A stretch of DNA of 64,000 nt from an uncultured Eubacteriales bacterium (GTDB lineage Bacteria; Bacillota; Clostridia; Christensenellales; Aristaeellaceae), in the NCBI GenBank assembly GCA_900315675.1, contig OMZY01000001.1, positions 310,001 through 374,000 of the forward strand. The letters are read 5' to 3'. Below are positions 14,501-21,391 of this stretch, piece after piece (the first letter of the stretch is position 1; each line of letters opens with the position of its first letter). The translations under genes and the position numbers were made by a program. The notes under the pieces were generated by a model. The model ran no database searches. It worked only from the letters and a program-made list of their open reading frames with translations, and had not been told where the DNA came from.

Positions 14501-16325
14501 ACCGGATAATGCGGTGCTGATCCCGATGCCCGGACGCAGCGGGAAACTGACGGAGGATTCCTGGACAGTAAAGCTGGCAAACGCCATCGGAGAGAGAACG
14601 GGACGCCCGGTAGTGCTTGCGCTGGAAGGAGCGGAACGCGGAAGCAGGCACGAGGCAAAGGCGATCGGAGAGCTGGGTGCAAGCCAGGAAGAACTGGGCT
14701 TCCATCAGGTTGAGGAGATCCCGGAAGGAACCTTCCCGATATTTGTGGATAATATCGTAGGGAAAGGAGTAACAGCTGACGCGGCAAGAGAAGCCATGGG
14801 CGGAGGAATGACGCTGGCCTATACAAAGTCACTGAGATCTCCGGGAATAGAAGGACTGAAGAATGCGGTTGTTACATACGAAACAAAGAGCAAAGGCGGC
14901 GGACTGATTCCGCTGAGCGAGCGGTTCAATGTCAGTAAACGGGATGTGAGGTATTCCCGGGCGGAGGAAGCCCTGGACGCAGGCGTATGGATGGCGAACC
15001 TGACACCCAGCGCGGTGCAGACAGAGGATGAGCGCGTCCTGATGCAGGCCTACAAGGATAAGCGGATCAGTATCAGCCTGTGCCTGAAGCGGCAGATCGA
15101 CTACAAGGCGAAGATCCGGGAGCTGGAGAGCAAGGAGAGCCTGACCGGAGAACAGCGGACGGAACTTGAAAACCTGCAGGATAAACTGGAGAAACAGCAG
15201 GAACGGATGGCGCAGCTGGAAAAAGAGATGCAGCAGATCACCAGCAGCGAAGGCTATGCCGGCATGATGTACCGGTACAACATGGTGCTGAAGGACTTTG
15301 TACAGGGCCGGACCAGCGAGCAGGTGCGGGACACCGTGGAAGCCATGCTGAACGAAGTGAAGGCCGCACAGGAGCAGATCACCAGGCAGGCTGAGGAACT
15401 GAAGAACCTGGAACAGACGCAGGCAGTCAAGGCCATGAAGAGCTTTATGGGCAAGACGAGCCTGGGACAGCAGGCATCGATGCTCCGGAAACAGTACAAC
15501 AGCACGATGAACAAGGCGGAGGTCGAAGACAGACTGGCTGCCATGGCCCTGAAGCTGGCCAGCGGGCAGGACATCCAGACGGATGCTGAAGCGCTGGCGG
15601 CCGACCTGGTGGACAAGATCCGCGGGATCCGGAGCGAGAACCTGGAGAGCCTGCGGGGCATGACGCTGAACATCGGCGAAAGCCTGAGAAACGAGCTGAA
15701 GGCCGAGAACAGCAGCATGAAGGAGATCCGCGGGGCGATCTACGGCAGCGGCCTGGTGATCAAAGCGGAAGGAAACAGCCGGCTGACGGAACAGTGGAAC
15801 GAGCTCCGGGAGAATAACAAGGCCCTGCCGGACATCGACGGCATGGCGGAGATTGACGCCCTGCACACGATCGTTGACTTCATCAGCGGAGAGCTGCAGG
15901 CAAGCCGCGGATCCGAACAGTACAACGTGAACATGGAAGAAGCGACGGCGATCTGCTACGGCGCGGCGGCCAGCGTGACAACGTACCTGGTAAAGGATCC
16001 GGCAGCGAGAAAGCAGATCACCGAGCTGATGACCCAGATTAAGGATCTGAGCAGGAAAACCGGCAACATCGCGGAGGGCATGGATCAGCTGAGCGAGAAG
16101 ATGCAGGAGGTTGTGAAGGCCGGCTATAAGGCAGCGGACTGGACGAGCATCCTGCAGAACGACGTGCATACCGCGATTGACTATTACAACAAAGTAGCCA
16201 GGCAGGCAGCCCAGGAAGAAAAGGCGCAGGTGAAAAAGAACCTGATCGAGCAGCTGAGGAGCGAGAACGCCCGGAAGCTGTACGAGCAGCAGGACAAATA
16301 CGAAGAACTGATCAAAAATGTTTGA
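11595..16325 (+). CDS. Giant polyvalent phage protein, 5'-truncated (zincin motif, nuclease-like and phosphoribosyltransferase-like modules, coiled coil)
   Basis: An open frame of 1576 residues from GTG 11595. The coding pattern runs on upstream to about 11532 (GKEALASFIARSAGAEGSEEV), so the true N-terminus is missing and this is the 3' part of a still larger gene. Visible modules: a metallopeptidase-like HELTHW at ~residue 508; a low-GC block (~670-850, 13.6-14.15 kb) with KYSKHEF...NRRHEKPNHKNAARAKYGAYRYD, resembling the toxin/nuclease-like large-polyvalent-protein domains; a phosphoribosyltransferase-like block (~930-1095, VLIPMPGRSG...FPIFVDNIVGKGVTADAA); and a long coiled coil (~1155-1290). 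Such proteins occur in tailed phages and are thought to be injected with DNA or to act in the head. Its start, expression and function in this remnant are doubtful. Confidence 0.7.
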   Translation: MASDLLNTVLDSVLSRIYDHETEIEQRYNELIASGMSDRQAWQQALKEKMEETGWSFLGGALSGGLMAGGRVVTNLSNQSRTGKQARTNGGAKQLYDMAMNMGEDTNSRQLASKIQLTEEGEIQAKNYEIGRLAQALMSETGDQYNKTVRGTVEKDIKEKLNAAGIYRNADEYAKIIADSMTGDGKMSARSKRTLAKDARAIEVWKKYNMPGEYADNLNSRIREATKAETAAQKSVAEAVTGRKIRSYEGGINLAGFDEIREAERNGAKRTGGKREVLINGQFAKLDSVRVVKEGDSWKLKLSVNGKDVNASDLQATDYGTAQIIRNAAVMPEFYGERFTNQMLEAQEKGRLKSDNILDDLQEAGMVRLAGYAGIAMPQTKLDRQLAGEIWAESLKEHAENRKAQVAGANRKESGTVSFDGDDYGTEAYNKKVSKLDGETRAKLDYVAGIAQRAGVDARFTDLSKTDTTTYGWENKKGIGINIGGLNYGTIEGKSTPTGKHDIVVTFGHELTHWLQRNSLAGYNRLEQYIMNQFAQQRGLKGLRQRLDYFMTQEGLSLEDAMSEVVANGSDQILADEQVAQHIQQTDGKLYTQIKNFVQNLVDRMKKAITGTSMQDSMSRDARVIMANGINDLRKRWMGAWDEALSRAGQETMGEQVEGQTEQTEKYSKHEFDGHDYILIEEPAFSGRTDVTQEEIREYLKDNIGDYYTIIESGQKVMITKQTTKEYAFSGNTRSIKRNNLDAYAGKANAASGIDEIVEIASNRRHEKPNHKNAARAKYGAYRYDTVFAVKVNDAYKAYDAELIILNYENGNKELYDLVITKEDTALEQHLLVKARHSRAVPSTGTIAHNEKNDKKMSKAETKNNEGAPGSSMVDDIDNMEQAVTPSTQSINDIDETVKLDREYEEAVERGDIKTATDMLMDKLRNTQGVIPFMAPEWDAGENREIAKALKTGDPEAIETAAEKMSRYVPDNAVLIPMPGRSGKLTEDSWTVKLANAIGERTGRPVVLALEGAERGSRHEAKAIGELGASQEELGFHQVEEIPEGTFPIFVDNIVGKGVTADAAREAMGGGMTLAYTKSLRSPGIEGLKNAVVTYETKSKGGGLIPLSERFNVSKRDVRYSRAEEALDAGVWMANLTPSAVQTEDERVLMQAYKDKRISISLCLKRQIDYKAKIRELESKESLTGEQRTELENLQDKLEKQQERMAQLEKEMQQITSSEGYAGMMYRYNMVLKDFVQGRTSEQVRDTVEAMLNEVKAAQEQITRQAEELKNLEQTQAVKAMKSFMGKTSLGQQASMLRKQYNSTMNKAEVEDRLAAMALKLASGQDIQTDAEALAADLVDKIRGIRSENLESLRGMTLNIGESLRNELKAENSSMKEIRGAIYGSGLVIKAEGNSRLTEQWNELRENNKALPDIDGMAEIDALHTIVDFISGELQASRGSEQYNVNMEEATAICYGAAASVTTYLVKDPAARKQITELMTQIKDLSRKTGNIAEGMDQLSEKMQEVVKAGYKAADWTSILQNDVHTAIDYYNKVARQAAQEEKAQVKKNLIEQLRSENARKLYEQQDKYEELIKNV

Positions 16326-16620
16326 AGGCATTTGTGAAGTCCTCCGGATGGAAATGGAGAAGCTGGACGAAAAGTACGCAAGCGGCAATATCCCGCTTAC
16401 GGACAAAGATCTGGGTGATATCGACAAGATTGCTCATGCGCTGAAGAGCATCGAGACCTACAGCGCGATGAAAGGGAGCAGCGAATACGGCAACCGGGAC
16501 GGCGGAAGCTATGCCCGGGGTCAGAGCCGGACAAGCGGCAGGTACATCAACCGTGACGGAGAAAGCTATGGCTACGATCCATACCATGGCGAACCTGAAC
16601 GGATGGACAGGCGGCATTAA
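16318..16620 (+). CDS. Small phage protein of element 1 remnant
   Basis: The 100-residue product begins MFEGICEVLRMEMEKLDEKYASGNIPLTDKDLGDIDKIAHALKSIETY and ends in a Gly/Ser/Arg/Tyr-rich tail (GNRDGGSYARGQSRTSGRY...). The N-terminal helical part with DIDKIAHALKSIET recalls small proteins encoded among the structural genes of Clostridia and Bacilli phages; its function is not known. The ATG overlaps the end of the giant gene by 8 nt, so it is translationally coupled. A terminator follows at 16625, ending the surviving phage transcript. Confidence 0.7.
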   Translation: MFEGICEVLRMEMEKLDEKYASGNIPLTDKDLGDIDKIAHALKSIETYSAMKGSSEYGNRDGGSYARGQSRTSGRYINRDGESYGYDPYHGEPERMDRRH

Positions 16621-16624
16621 CCGC

Positions 16625-16650
16625 AAGGGAGGCATAAAGCCTCCCTTTTT
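16625..16650 (+). terminator. Terminator ending the element 1 late transcript
   Basis: AAGGGAGGC, loop ATAAA, GCCTCCCTT, then T: a 9-bp perfect stem with a T-run, 4 nt after the stop codon. Confidence 0.92.
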
Positions 16651-16671
16651 CTGACTCCCGTTTGACTCCCG
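16651..16671. repeat. Element 1 arm-type repeat, right copy
   Basis: Exact 21-bp copy of 11272-11292 in the same orientation, 108 bp inside the right attachment core. The pairing of the two copies at both ends shows element 1 spans 11163-16821. Confidence 0.8.
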
Positions 16672-16735
16672 TTTTGATGTTATTTTATGCTTTTTATGCG
16701 TTTTATGAACAATTTATAAGTAAAAAATTAAGACA

Positions 16736-16774
16736 TAAAAAATCCGCAAGCCTTTGATTCACAAGGACTTGCGG
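16736..16774 (-). terminator. Element-borne replacement terminator at the middle tRNA fragment
   Basis: On the minus strand CCGCAAG and AAGG pair with CCTT and CTTGCGG, followed by ATTTTTTA. It lies just beyond the tRNA 3' end at 16779 and shares the CTTGTGAATCAA loop sequence with the terminator at 24776-24811. It probably arrived with element 1 to terminate the tRNA-Arg transcript. Confidence 0.75.
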
Positions 16775-16778
16775 TATG

Positions 16779-16821
16779 TATGCCCGGCAGGATTCGAACC
16801 TGTGACCTTCAGAGTCGGAGT
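16779..16821 (-). repeat. Junction attachment site between elements 1 and 2 (tRNA-Arg 3' half)
   Basis: These 43 bp are identical to 24819-24861 in the intact tRNA gene, including the CCG anticodon loop. They mark the right end of element 1 and the left end of element 2. This copy continues ATACAT instead of ATACCA after the acceptor strand, so it lacks an encoded CCA. No tRNA 5' half is present. Confidence 0.88.
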
Positions 16822-16842
16822 ATTGGACAAGGGAAAAAGTAT

Positions 16843-17011
16843 CCTGTTGTAACCTGTTGTAAGTTGTTGTATTTTCAACACTTTGAAGGTAAATAGCTTG
16901 TTGTAAGTTGTTGTAAGTTATCGTATGTTTTGATAAATTTCTTTACACTTTTCTTTACACTTTTTAATTCTGCCGATTTATTGATAAATAAGGTGTTGTA
17001 GCTTGTTGTAA
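16843..17011. repeat. Phased 10-bp direct repeats (K-T-T-G-T-T-G-T-A-A type) near attL of element 2
   Basis: Eight near-identical decamers in three clusters: 16843-16872 (three units, CCTGTTGTAA twice then GTTGTTGTAT), 16898-16927 (CTTGTTGTAA, GTTGTTGTAA, GTTATCGTAT) and 16992-17011 (GGTGTTGTAG, CTTGTTGTAA). The 10-bp phase puts all units on one face of the DNA, as for arm-type integrase or excisionase sites. The whole gene-free stretch 16672-17138 consists of the terminator at 16736, the junction attachment site, these repeats, the arm pair at 16941 and the integrase terminator. Confidence 0.75.
16941..16964. repeat. Element 2 arm-type repeat pair, left copy
   Basis: CTTTACACTTTT twice in perfect tandem (12-bp period), 120 bp inside the attachment core. 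A matching pair lies at 24727-24751 near the other end, same orientation. Confidence 0.75.
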
Positions 17012-17079
17012 TGCCTTTTTTCGTGTTAAAAATACGTGTATTTTTTAGTATATTGTCATATCCTGCCTATAAATGGCAT

Positions 17080-17106
17080 AGAAAAAGGACGGTCATAAAC
17101 CGCCCT
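17080..17106 (-). terminator. Terminator of the element 2 integrase transcript
   Basis: On the minus strand GGGCGGT, loop TTATG, ACCGTCC (one G-U pair), then TTTTTC. It lies 33 nt beyond the integrase stop. Confidence 0.75.
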
Positions 17107-17138
17107 ATTTTGCTTTGTAGCTGTGAGGATGATAATTA

Positions 17139-18350
17139 TCATTCGCCCATTGCTAAAGCCTTTGCAAGCCTATCTGATGCCGATTTAAGCGCATCTGCAT
17201 TAGTGCCACAGTAATAGTTTAATGTTGTATCGGGTTTTGAATGCCCAAGTATACGCTGTACTTCAACTATAGTTGATTGATTTGCAAGCAATAATGTTGC
17301 ACAGGTATGACGGAGATCATGCGGACTGACCATGCGGAGATTATGCGACTTATTGAACCTTGCAAGCCATTGGGTGATGCTGTCCGGTCTGATAGGCTGA
17401 TAAGGATCAATAGGACTGCCAAAGATGAAAGCTGAAGGCATCAGAATTGATCCATACTGTTCAGCCTGGTCTTTCTGCCAAGCTTTCAAAAGGCCTTTTA
17501 ACATAGGATCAATGGGAATGACTCTATCAGAATTTAATGATTTAGTTTCTTTGACATAGTTTTTTCTATCTGTTTCCTTGTTGTTAATCACATCACGGCA
17601 GACGGTCAGAGTATTGCTGTTGAAGTCGATATCCTGCCATTTTAATCCTGCTAATTCGCCCCTACGTAAACCGCACCGAATCAGAACGTTCATAGCTGAT
17701 TTCCAATACATAGAAGCATCAGAATTTAAGCAGGACAGAAACAGTTTAGCTTCATCCTCTGTCAAGAAATCTACTTCTTTACGTTCCTTCTTAACGGGAG
17801 TTATAAAACGCATAGGATTCTTTTCAATCATGCCATGCTTATCGGCAAAGTTAAAGGCCACAGTAAGCACCTTTCTGAACTGATTGACATATGTAGCTGA
17901 ATACGTGCGATTCTGACCGTTTTTGCCCCTTTTATACGTTTCCTTGGTTAAATCTACAAGATAGGTTTCAATGTCGATAGAACGGATGCTATCAAGCTTT
18001 TTATGACCAAAGCGAGAAACCAATTTATCACATATGTCTTTGTAAAAACCAACTGTTGAAGGGGAATGCTTGCTATTGGAAACAAACACAGGAATAAACT
18101 GTTCTTCAATGAAGTACTTGAAGGTGAAACGCTGATCCGGAACATTACCCTTTTTAACTTCAGTTTCCCATACATCAGCTTCAGTCTGCATTTTCTTCAA
18201 AGCCTTGGCAGGAGTCATCCCCACAGGAGCTTTTACGGTCTTTGTGACCATCTTTTCCTTACCTGTGTTTTCATCAATGCCACAGTAAGTGAAGAAACGA
18301 TAACTGATGATCTGACCGTCCTTGTTATAGTTCGGTTTAACGTGTGCCAT
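17139..18350 (-). CDS. int: Tyrosine integrase of element 2
   Basis: A site-specific recombinase expected to integrate and excise element 2 at the tRNA-Arg 3' end. Domains in order: an N-terminal arm-binding part with VKPNYNKDGQIISYRFFTYCGIDENTGK (~1-50), a SAM-like core-binding domain (~70-180, FKYFIEEQFIPVF...RKVLTVAFNFA), and the catalytic domain with Arg in RCGLRRGELAGLKW, HDLRHTCATLLL (HxxR), LGHSKPDTTLNYY (second His and nucleophile Tyr). The set is complete, so it is probably active. ATG 18350 has GGGGG 9 nt upstream and overlaps the 3' end of the repressor gene by 14 nt, so repressor and integrase form one leftward transcript. It is clearly more AT-rich than the flanking chromosome. 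Confidence 0.93.
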   Translation of the reverse strand: MAHVKPNYNKDGQIISYRFFTYCGIDENTGKEKMVTKTVKAPVGMTPAKALKKMQTEADVWETEVKKGNVPDQRFTFKYFIEEQFIPVFVSNSKHSPSTVGFYKDICDKLVSRFGHKKLDSIRSIDIETYLVDLTKETYKRGKNGQNRTYSATYVNQFRKVLTVAFNFADKHGMIEKNPMRFITPVKKERKEVDFLTEDEAKLFLSCLNSDASMYWKSAMNVLIRCGLRRGELAGLKWQDIDFNSNTLTVCRDVINNKETDRKNYVKETKSLNSDRVIPIDPMLKGLLKAWQKDQAEQYGSILMPSAFIFGSPIDPYQPIRPDSITQWLARFNKSHNLRMVSPHDLRHTCATLLLANQSTIVEVQRILGHSKPDTTLNYYCGTNADALKSASDRLAKALAMGE

Positions 18351-18945
18351 TGTTCCAAACCCCCATTCTAACTTTATCAATTGCCTTGTTCATACAGTTC
18401 TTTGCATCCTCTGCATGGAGTCTTGCTATTTCCAAGAAAACACCTTGATACTTATCCAAGTCACCGCCATTCAATACGTGCAGGATGTTGAGCCTGTGAA
18501 CGAATTTAGCAAGGTTATCTTCTGTTGTGCCTTGTGAGTCATTCAACAGAATGATGATAGTACATAACAGTTCATTGATAGCTTCTTGGAATTCTGCCTT
18601 TTCAATAAGTTGACTAACAGGGTTAGGAATCTCTTTATCCTCACAGGTTTTATTTATTCTTTTCAGAACCCGTATAGCTTCAGAGGACAAACCTGTTTTT
18701 TCTTCAATAATTTTTTCAACAGGTTCAGTTTTGCCATTAACTAAATAGTCCAGAGTGACACCAAAGTAATTTGCAAGTCTGGAAGTTATCAACAGGGAAG
18801 GTTCACTTTTGCCAATTTCAAAATTCGAATAAACAGCATTTGAAACACCAACTTTATTAGCAATGGTTTCCTGCAAGGCATCACCACGGAGCAGTTTTAA
18901 ACGTTCGCCAATGTTGGATTTTTCTTTCCTCTGTCCTTTTTTCAT
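18337..18945 (-). CDS. XRE-family master repressor of element 2
   Basis: The 202-residue protein has an N-terminal helix-turn-helix (~10-70: IGERLKLLRGDALQETIANKVGVSNAVYSNFEIGKSEPSLLITSRLANYFGVTLDYLVNG), a linker with TGLSSEAIRVLKRIN as often seen in repressors of Firmicute phages and islands, and a helical C-terminal half that probably dimerises. There is no LexA-type serine protease domain, so induction by RecA self-cleavage is not expected. In satellites such as SaPIs the equivalent repressor is lifted by a helper-phage protein, and that is a plausible analogy here. The gene is divergent from the rightward genes; AAAGGAG lies 12 nt upstream. The operators should lie in 18946-19094. Confidence 0.85.
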   Translation of the reverse strand: MKKGQRKEKSNIGERLKLLRGDALQETIANKVGVSNAVYSNFEIGKSEPSLLITSRLANYFGVTLDYLVNGKTEPVEKIIEEKTGLSSEAIRVLKRINKTCEDKEIPNPVSQLIEKAEFQEAINELLCTIIILLNDSQGTTEDNLAKFVHRLNILHVLNGGDLDKYQGVFLEIARLHAEDAKNCMNKAIDKVRMGVWNNGTR

Positions 18946-19032
18946 TTCAGCATCGTTCTCCTTTCATAAATGACCCCAAGGACAGTATATATAAAAATGA
19001 AAACAAAATCAATACTATTATGAATAACAAGT

Positions 19033-19060
19033 TTGAAAAAATAAACAAAATTAGTATCAT
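19033..19060 (+). promoter_or_regulatory. Rightward promoter of element 2
   Basis: TTGAAA (19033-19038), 16-bp spacer, TATCAT (19055-19060), 35 nt before the first rightward ATG. The divergent gap is very AT-rich. ATACTATTATGA upstream and TTAGTATCATAA over the -10 look like related half-inverted motifs that the repressor could read. Confidence 0.5.
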
Positions 19061-19094
19061 AAAATTAGATCAGACGAAAGGAGATGATAAAGAT

Positions 19095-19286
19095 ATGTCT
19101 GACAGGATGGATGATGCTATTAAGAAAGCACGTTCCGCATACCTACGTGAGTGGAGAAAGAATAATCCCAATAAAACGAAAGAATACACAAAACGTTATT
19201 GGGAAAAACGTGCTATGCGTGAGCAGATGCAAGAAAAGGAGATGAGAGTAAATGCAGGAGATAACAAAGCGGTTTCTAACAATTGA
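19095..19286 (+). CDS. Small basic protein of element 2 (REWRKNNP...YWEKRA type)
   Basis: The 63-residue protein is highly charged: MSDRMDDAIKKARSAYLREWRKNNPNKTKEYTKRYWEKRAMREQ. This arginine/lysine-rich helical pattern is common in small proteins beside phage and island repressors, but I know of no tested function; nucleic-acid binding is plausible. ATG 19095 is chosen over an upstream in-frame ATG at 19020 because AAAGGAGATG sits just before it and the promoter at 19033-19060 lies downstream of 19020. Its 3' end overlaps the excisionase-like gene by 35 nt. Confidence 0.75.
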   Translation: MSDRMDDAIKKARSAYLREWRKNNPNKTKEYTKRYWEKRAMREQMQEKEMRVNAGDNKAVSNN

Positions 19287-19449
19287 AGAAACAGCAGAGC
19301 AGACCGGATTGTCTGTGTATTATCTCCGGCAAGGTATCCGTAATGGATACATTCCGCACATTAAGTGCGGAAACAAAAGCATGATTAACTATGCAAAGCT
19401 GATTGAGTTTTTAGACTCTGAATCAGTTAATGGCAATTGCCAAGAATAA
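19252..19449 (+). CDS. Excisionase/AlpA-like DNA-binding protein
   Basis: The 65-residue product reads FLTIEETAEQTGLSVYYLRQGIRNGYIPHIKCGNKSMINYAKLIEFLDS, the winged MerR-like helix-turn-helix of the DNA-binding excisionase family (IEETAEQTG, YYLRQGI, IPHIKCGNKSMINYAKL). Such proteins bend DNA at attachment arms to steer the integrase toward excision, and AlpA-like ones also activate transcription. The phased 10-bp repeats at 16843-17011 are candidate targets. AAAGGAGATGAGAG lies upstream. The gene overlaps the small basic protein gene, so the two are coupled. No other excisionase candidate is present in the element. Confidence 0.85.
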   Translation: MQEITKRFLTIEETAEQTGLSVYYLRQGIRNGYIPHIKCGNKSMINYAKLIEFLDSESVNGNCQE

Positions 19450-19453
19450 AAAA

Positions 19454-19558
19454 CCTGCCGTATTTGAAACCTTTTACAAGGCTTGCTTAACGGCAGGAAG
19501 GGGGTTTAGTCCATATGGGTTAACCACCATACTTATTATAGCATATAAGCCTTGTAAA
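19454..19558. promoter_or_regulatory. Nested inverted repeats between the excisionase-like gene and the 299-residue gene
   Basis: CCTGCCGT (19454-19461) pairs with ACGGCAGG (19490-19497). Within that loop, TTTACAAGGCTT (19473-19484) is the exact complement of AAGCCTTGTAAA (19547-19558). If RNA, the two stems are geometrically exclusive or form a pseudoknot, which would suit an attenuator deciding read-through into the replication genes. If DNA, the 12-bp dyad is a protein-binding site. Neither stem has a clear T-run. Confidence 0.55.
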
Positions 19559-19593
19559 CCAAAGAAAATCAAAGCATAAAGGAGCGTAATACA

Positions 19594-20493
19594 ATGATGA
19601 ATTATTTTGAACTTACAGCTAAACAGAAAGAAATTTACCAGTCAATTGCAAAGGGAATAACAGTAAAACCAGGATCATCGGCAGAGTCCATCAGAAGCAT
19701 TGTTCGCTTTGGTTTTATCTTGGATCAGAAGTCAAAAAGTGAGAAACAAAGAAAGATAGCAGAAAACAATGATACTTTATCAAAAAGGCTTGCTGATGAA
19801 GCGAATACAGTTCTGATGCAGGAAATGAGACAGCACACTTCAGATACGAAAATGGTTATTAAAAGAAGGACGGCTGAATTGTTCAAGGCGAAAAGAGATG
19901 CAGTAACAGAATATGTTAAAAGGATGCCTTCCGACGATTTAAACCGAAAATTGCAGTATATTCAAAACTATGGTTCTTCCTTTGACAAGGAATTATGGGA
20001 AATATTCATTACTGATCCGGAGATAGTATCGAATTACCTTGCTTGTAAAATCGTTGAGAAAATAGCTGATGAAAACGGTGTTGAATTCTCATCAGCACCT
20101 AAATTGAGCAAAATTCTGGAAAAGATTTCTGACCTTGAAGAAATGGTAGACAGTGCGATAAATCGTATTGATGATGAACACGATATTATCCTTGGCTCAC
20201 TCATATCTGAATCTCCGGACAGTCCTGTTTCCAAGCTGATAAATGAAATTGATACTGATCTTGCGACGATTATTCCTGCACCACAAAAGACAATCATGAA
20301 AAGGCTGAAGGATGCAGAGAAGCACGCATATGATGTAAGTGATTTCCGGACATCCGCACGTATCAAAATCTTCTTGGAGAATCACGGGAATACATTATCA
20401 ACACCGGAAGAAATCAAAGAAGATTTGCTGAAAGAAGCAGAAGATCTTGTTACACAGGGGATGAATGCAAAAAAGGGTGAGAACAATGCATGA
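19594..20493 (+). CDS. Element 2 protein of unknown function preceding the primase
   Basis: I do not recognise the 299-residue product. It is soluble, without signal peptide or membrane segment, and predicted to be mostly alpha-helical. An opening LTAKQKEIYQSIAKGITVKPGSSAESIRSIVRFGFILDQK could be a small DNA-binding unit. The middle is a charged helical region (KRLADEANTVLMQEMRQHTSDTKMVIKRRTAELFKAKRDAVTEYV). The latter half contains short acidic helices (DLEEMVDSAINRIDDEHDI). AAAGGAG precedes ATG 19594. The stop lies 8 nt inside the primase gene, so it is coupled to the replication module; an accessory replication or helper-interaction role is only inference. Confidence 0.65.
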   Translation: MMNYFELTAKQKEIYQSIAKGITVKPGSSAESIRSIVRFGFILDQKSKSEKQRKIAENNDTLSKRLADEANTVLMQEMRQHTSDTKMVIKRRTAELFKAKRDAVTEYVKRMPSDDLNRKLQYIQNYGSSFDKELWEIFITDPEIVSNYLACKIVEKIADENGVEFSSAPKLSKILEKISDLEEMVDSAINRIDDEHDIILGSLISESPDSPVSKLINEIDTDLATIIPAPQKTIMKRLKDAEKHAYDVSDFRTSARIKIFLENHGNTLSTPEEIKEDLLKEAEDLVTQGMNAKKGENNA

Positions 20494-21391
20494 TCTGTAT
20501 ATCCCACAGGCACTGAAAACCATGTCTAATTGGTGTGCTTGGAGATTAGAGCAGAGAAAGGATCAGACAACAAAAGTGCCTTACCAAACAAACGGTAAAC
20601 GGGCATCATCAACAGACCGGAATACATGGTCAACGTTTGATCTGATTTCAGAATTGCTTGCACGTGATGACCAATTCAAAGGATATGGTTTCATGCTTTC
20701 TGACGGTATTGTGTTTGTGGATGTAGATCATTGTATTGCTGATGATGGCACATTGGACAAACGGGGAGCAGACATTTTGTCTGCCTTCCCCTTGTCCTTT
20801 GCAGAGATCAGTCAAAGCGGTAAAGGTCTACACATCCTCACACGGGGTAGCATTCCAAGAAACTTTCACAATCAGAAGCAAGGTGTTGAAATGTATTCAT
20901 ATGCACGTTTCTGTGCGATTACAGGAAAGGCCGTGCAAGCGTATGAACCCACACAGGAACAGGATGGAATAGACTACGTATTCAACAAATATAGTACCCG
21001 TACCGGAAACGGCATCAGTACCTATTCTGTGCCATTACAAACGGGCATCAGTACCTTTTCGGATAGATGGGTTATTGCTCATGCTATGAACATAGCAGGA
21101 CAAAAAGGAAGAAACTTCCGTACCTTGTTTTCCGGAGATATATCTGAATATGGTTCACAGTCTGAAGCTGATTCTGCCTTGTGTACGTTGCTTGCATTCT
21201 GGTGTGACCGTGACCAGGGACAGATGGACAGGATATTCAGACAATCCGGTTTGTACCGAAAAAAGTGGGAAAGGGAAGATTACAGAACCCGTACCCTAAA
21301 CCATGCTTGCGAACATATACCGGAATCAATATCTGAATATCAAAGACGGATGAACAGAGAGAAGGCGAGGGCTATTGCTGAAGAACGATAA
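20486..21391 (+). CDS. Archaeo-eukaryotic-type primase-polymerase of element 2
   Basis: This 301-residue protein begins LYIPQALKTMSNWCAWRLEQRKDQTTKVPYQTNGKRASSTDRNTWSTFD, the usual N-terminus of phage and plasmid prim-pol proteins (NrS-1-like). It has the catalytic acidic pair in GIVFVDVDHC and the later SGKGLHILTRG and EMYSYARFCAITG blocks, equivalent to the family's conserved His/Arg region. It should make primers for replication of the excised element. ATG 20486 is preceded by GGGTGAG; a further in-frame start at 20465 is weaker. It overlaps both neighbours (8 nt and 17 nt), so primase and helicase are separate polypeptides made from one coupled unit, as in many satellites. Confidence 0.85.
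   Translation: MHDLYIPQALKTMSNWCAWRLEQRKDQTTKVPYQTNGKRASSTDRNTWSTFDLISELLARDDQFKGYGFMLSDGIVFVDVDHCIADDGTLDKRGADILSAFPLSFAEISQSGKGLHILTRGSIPRNFHNQKQGVEMYSYARFCAITGKAVQAYEPTQEQDGIDYVFNKYSTRTGNGISTYSVPLQTGISTFSDRWVIAHAMNIAGQKGRNFRTLFSGDISEYGSQSEADSALCTLLAFWCDRDQGQMDRIFRQSGLYRKKWEREDYRTRTLNHACEHIPESISEYQRRMNREKARAIAEER

Noticed and set aside
16843-17011. Regularly repeated short units that could suggest a CRISPR array
   Set aside because: Units are only 10 bp, directly adjacent with no unique spacers, and no cas genes are nearby. Their place beside an attachment site fits recombinase or excisionase binding.
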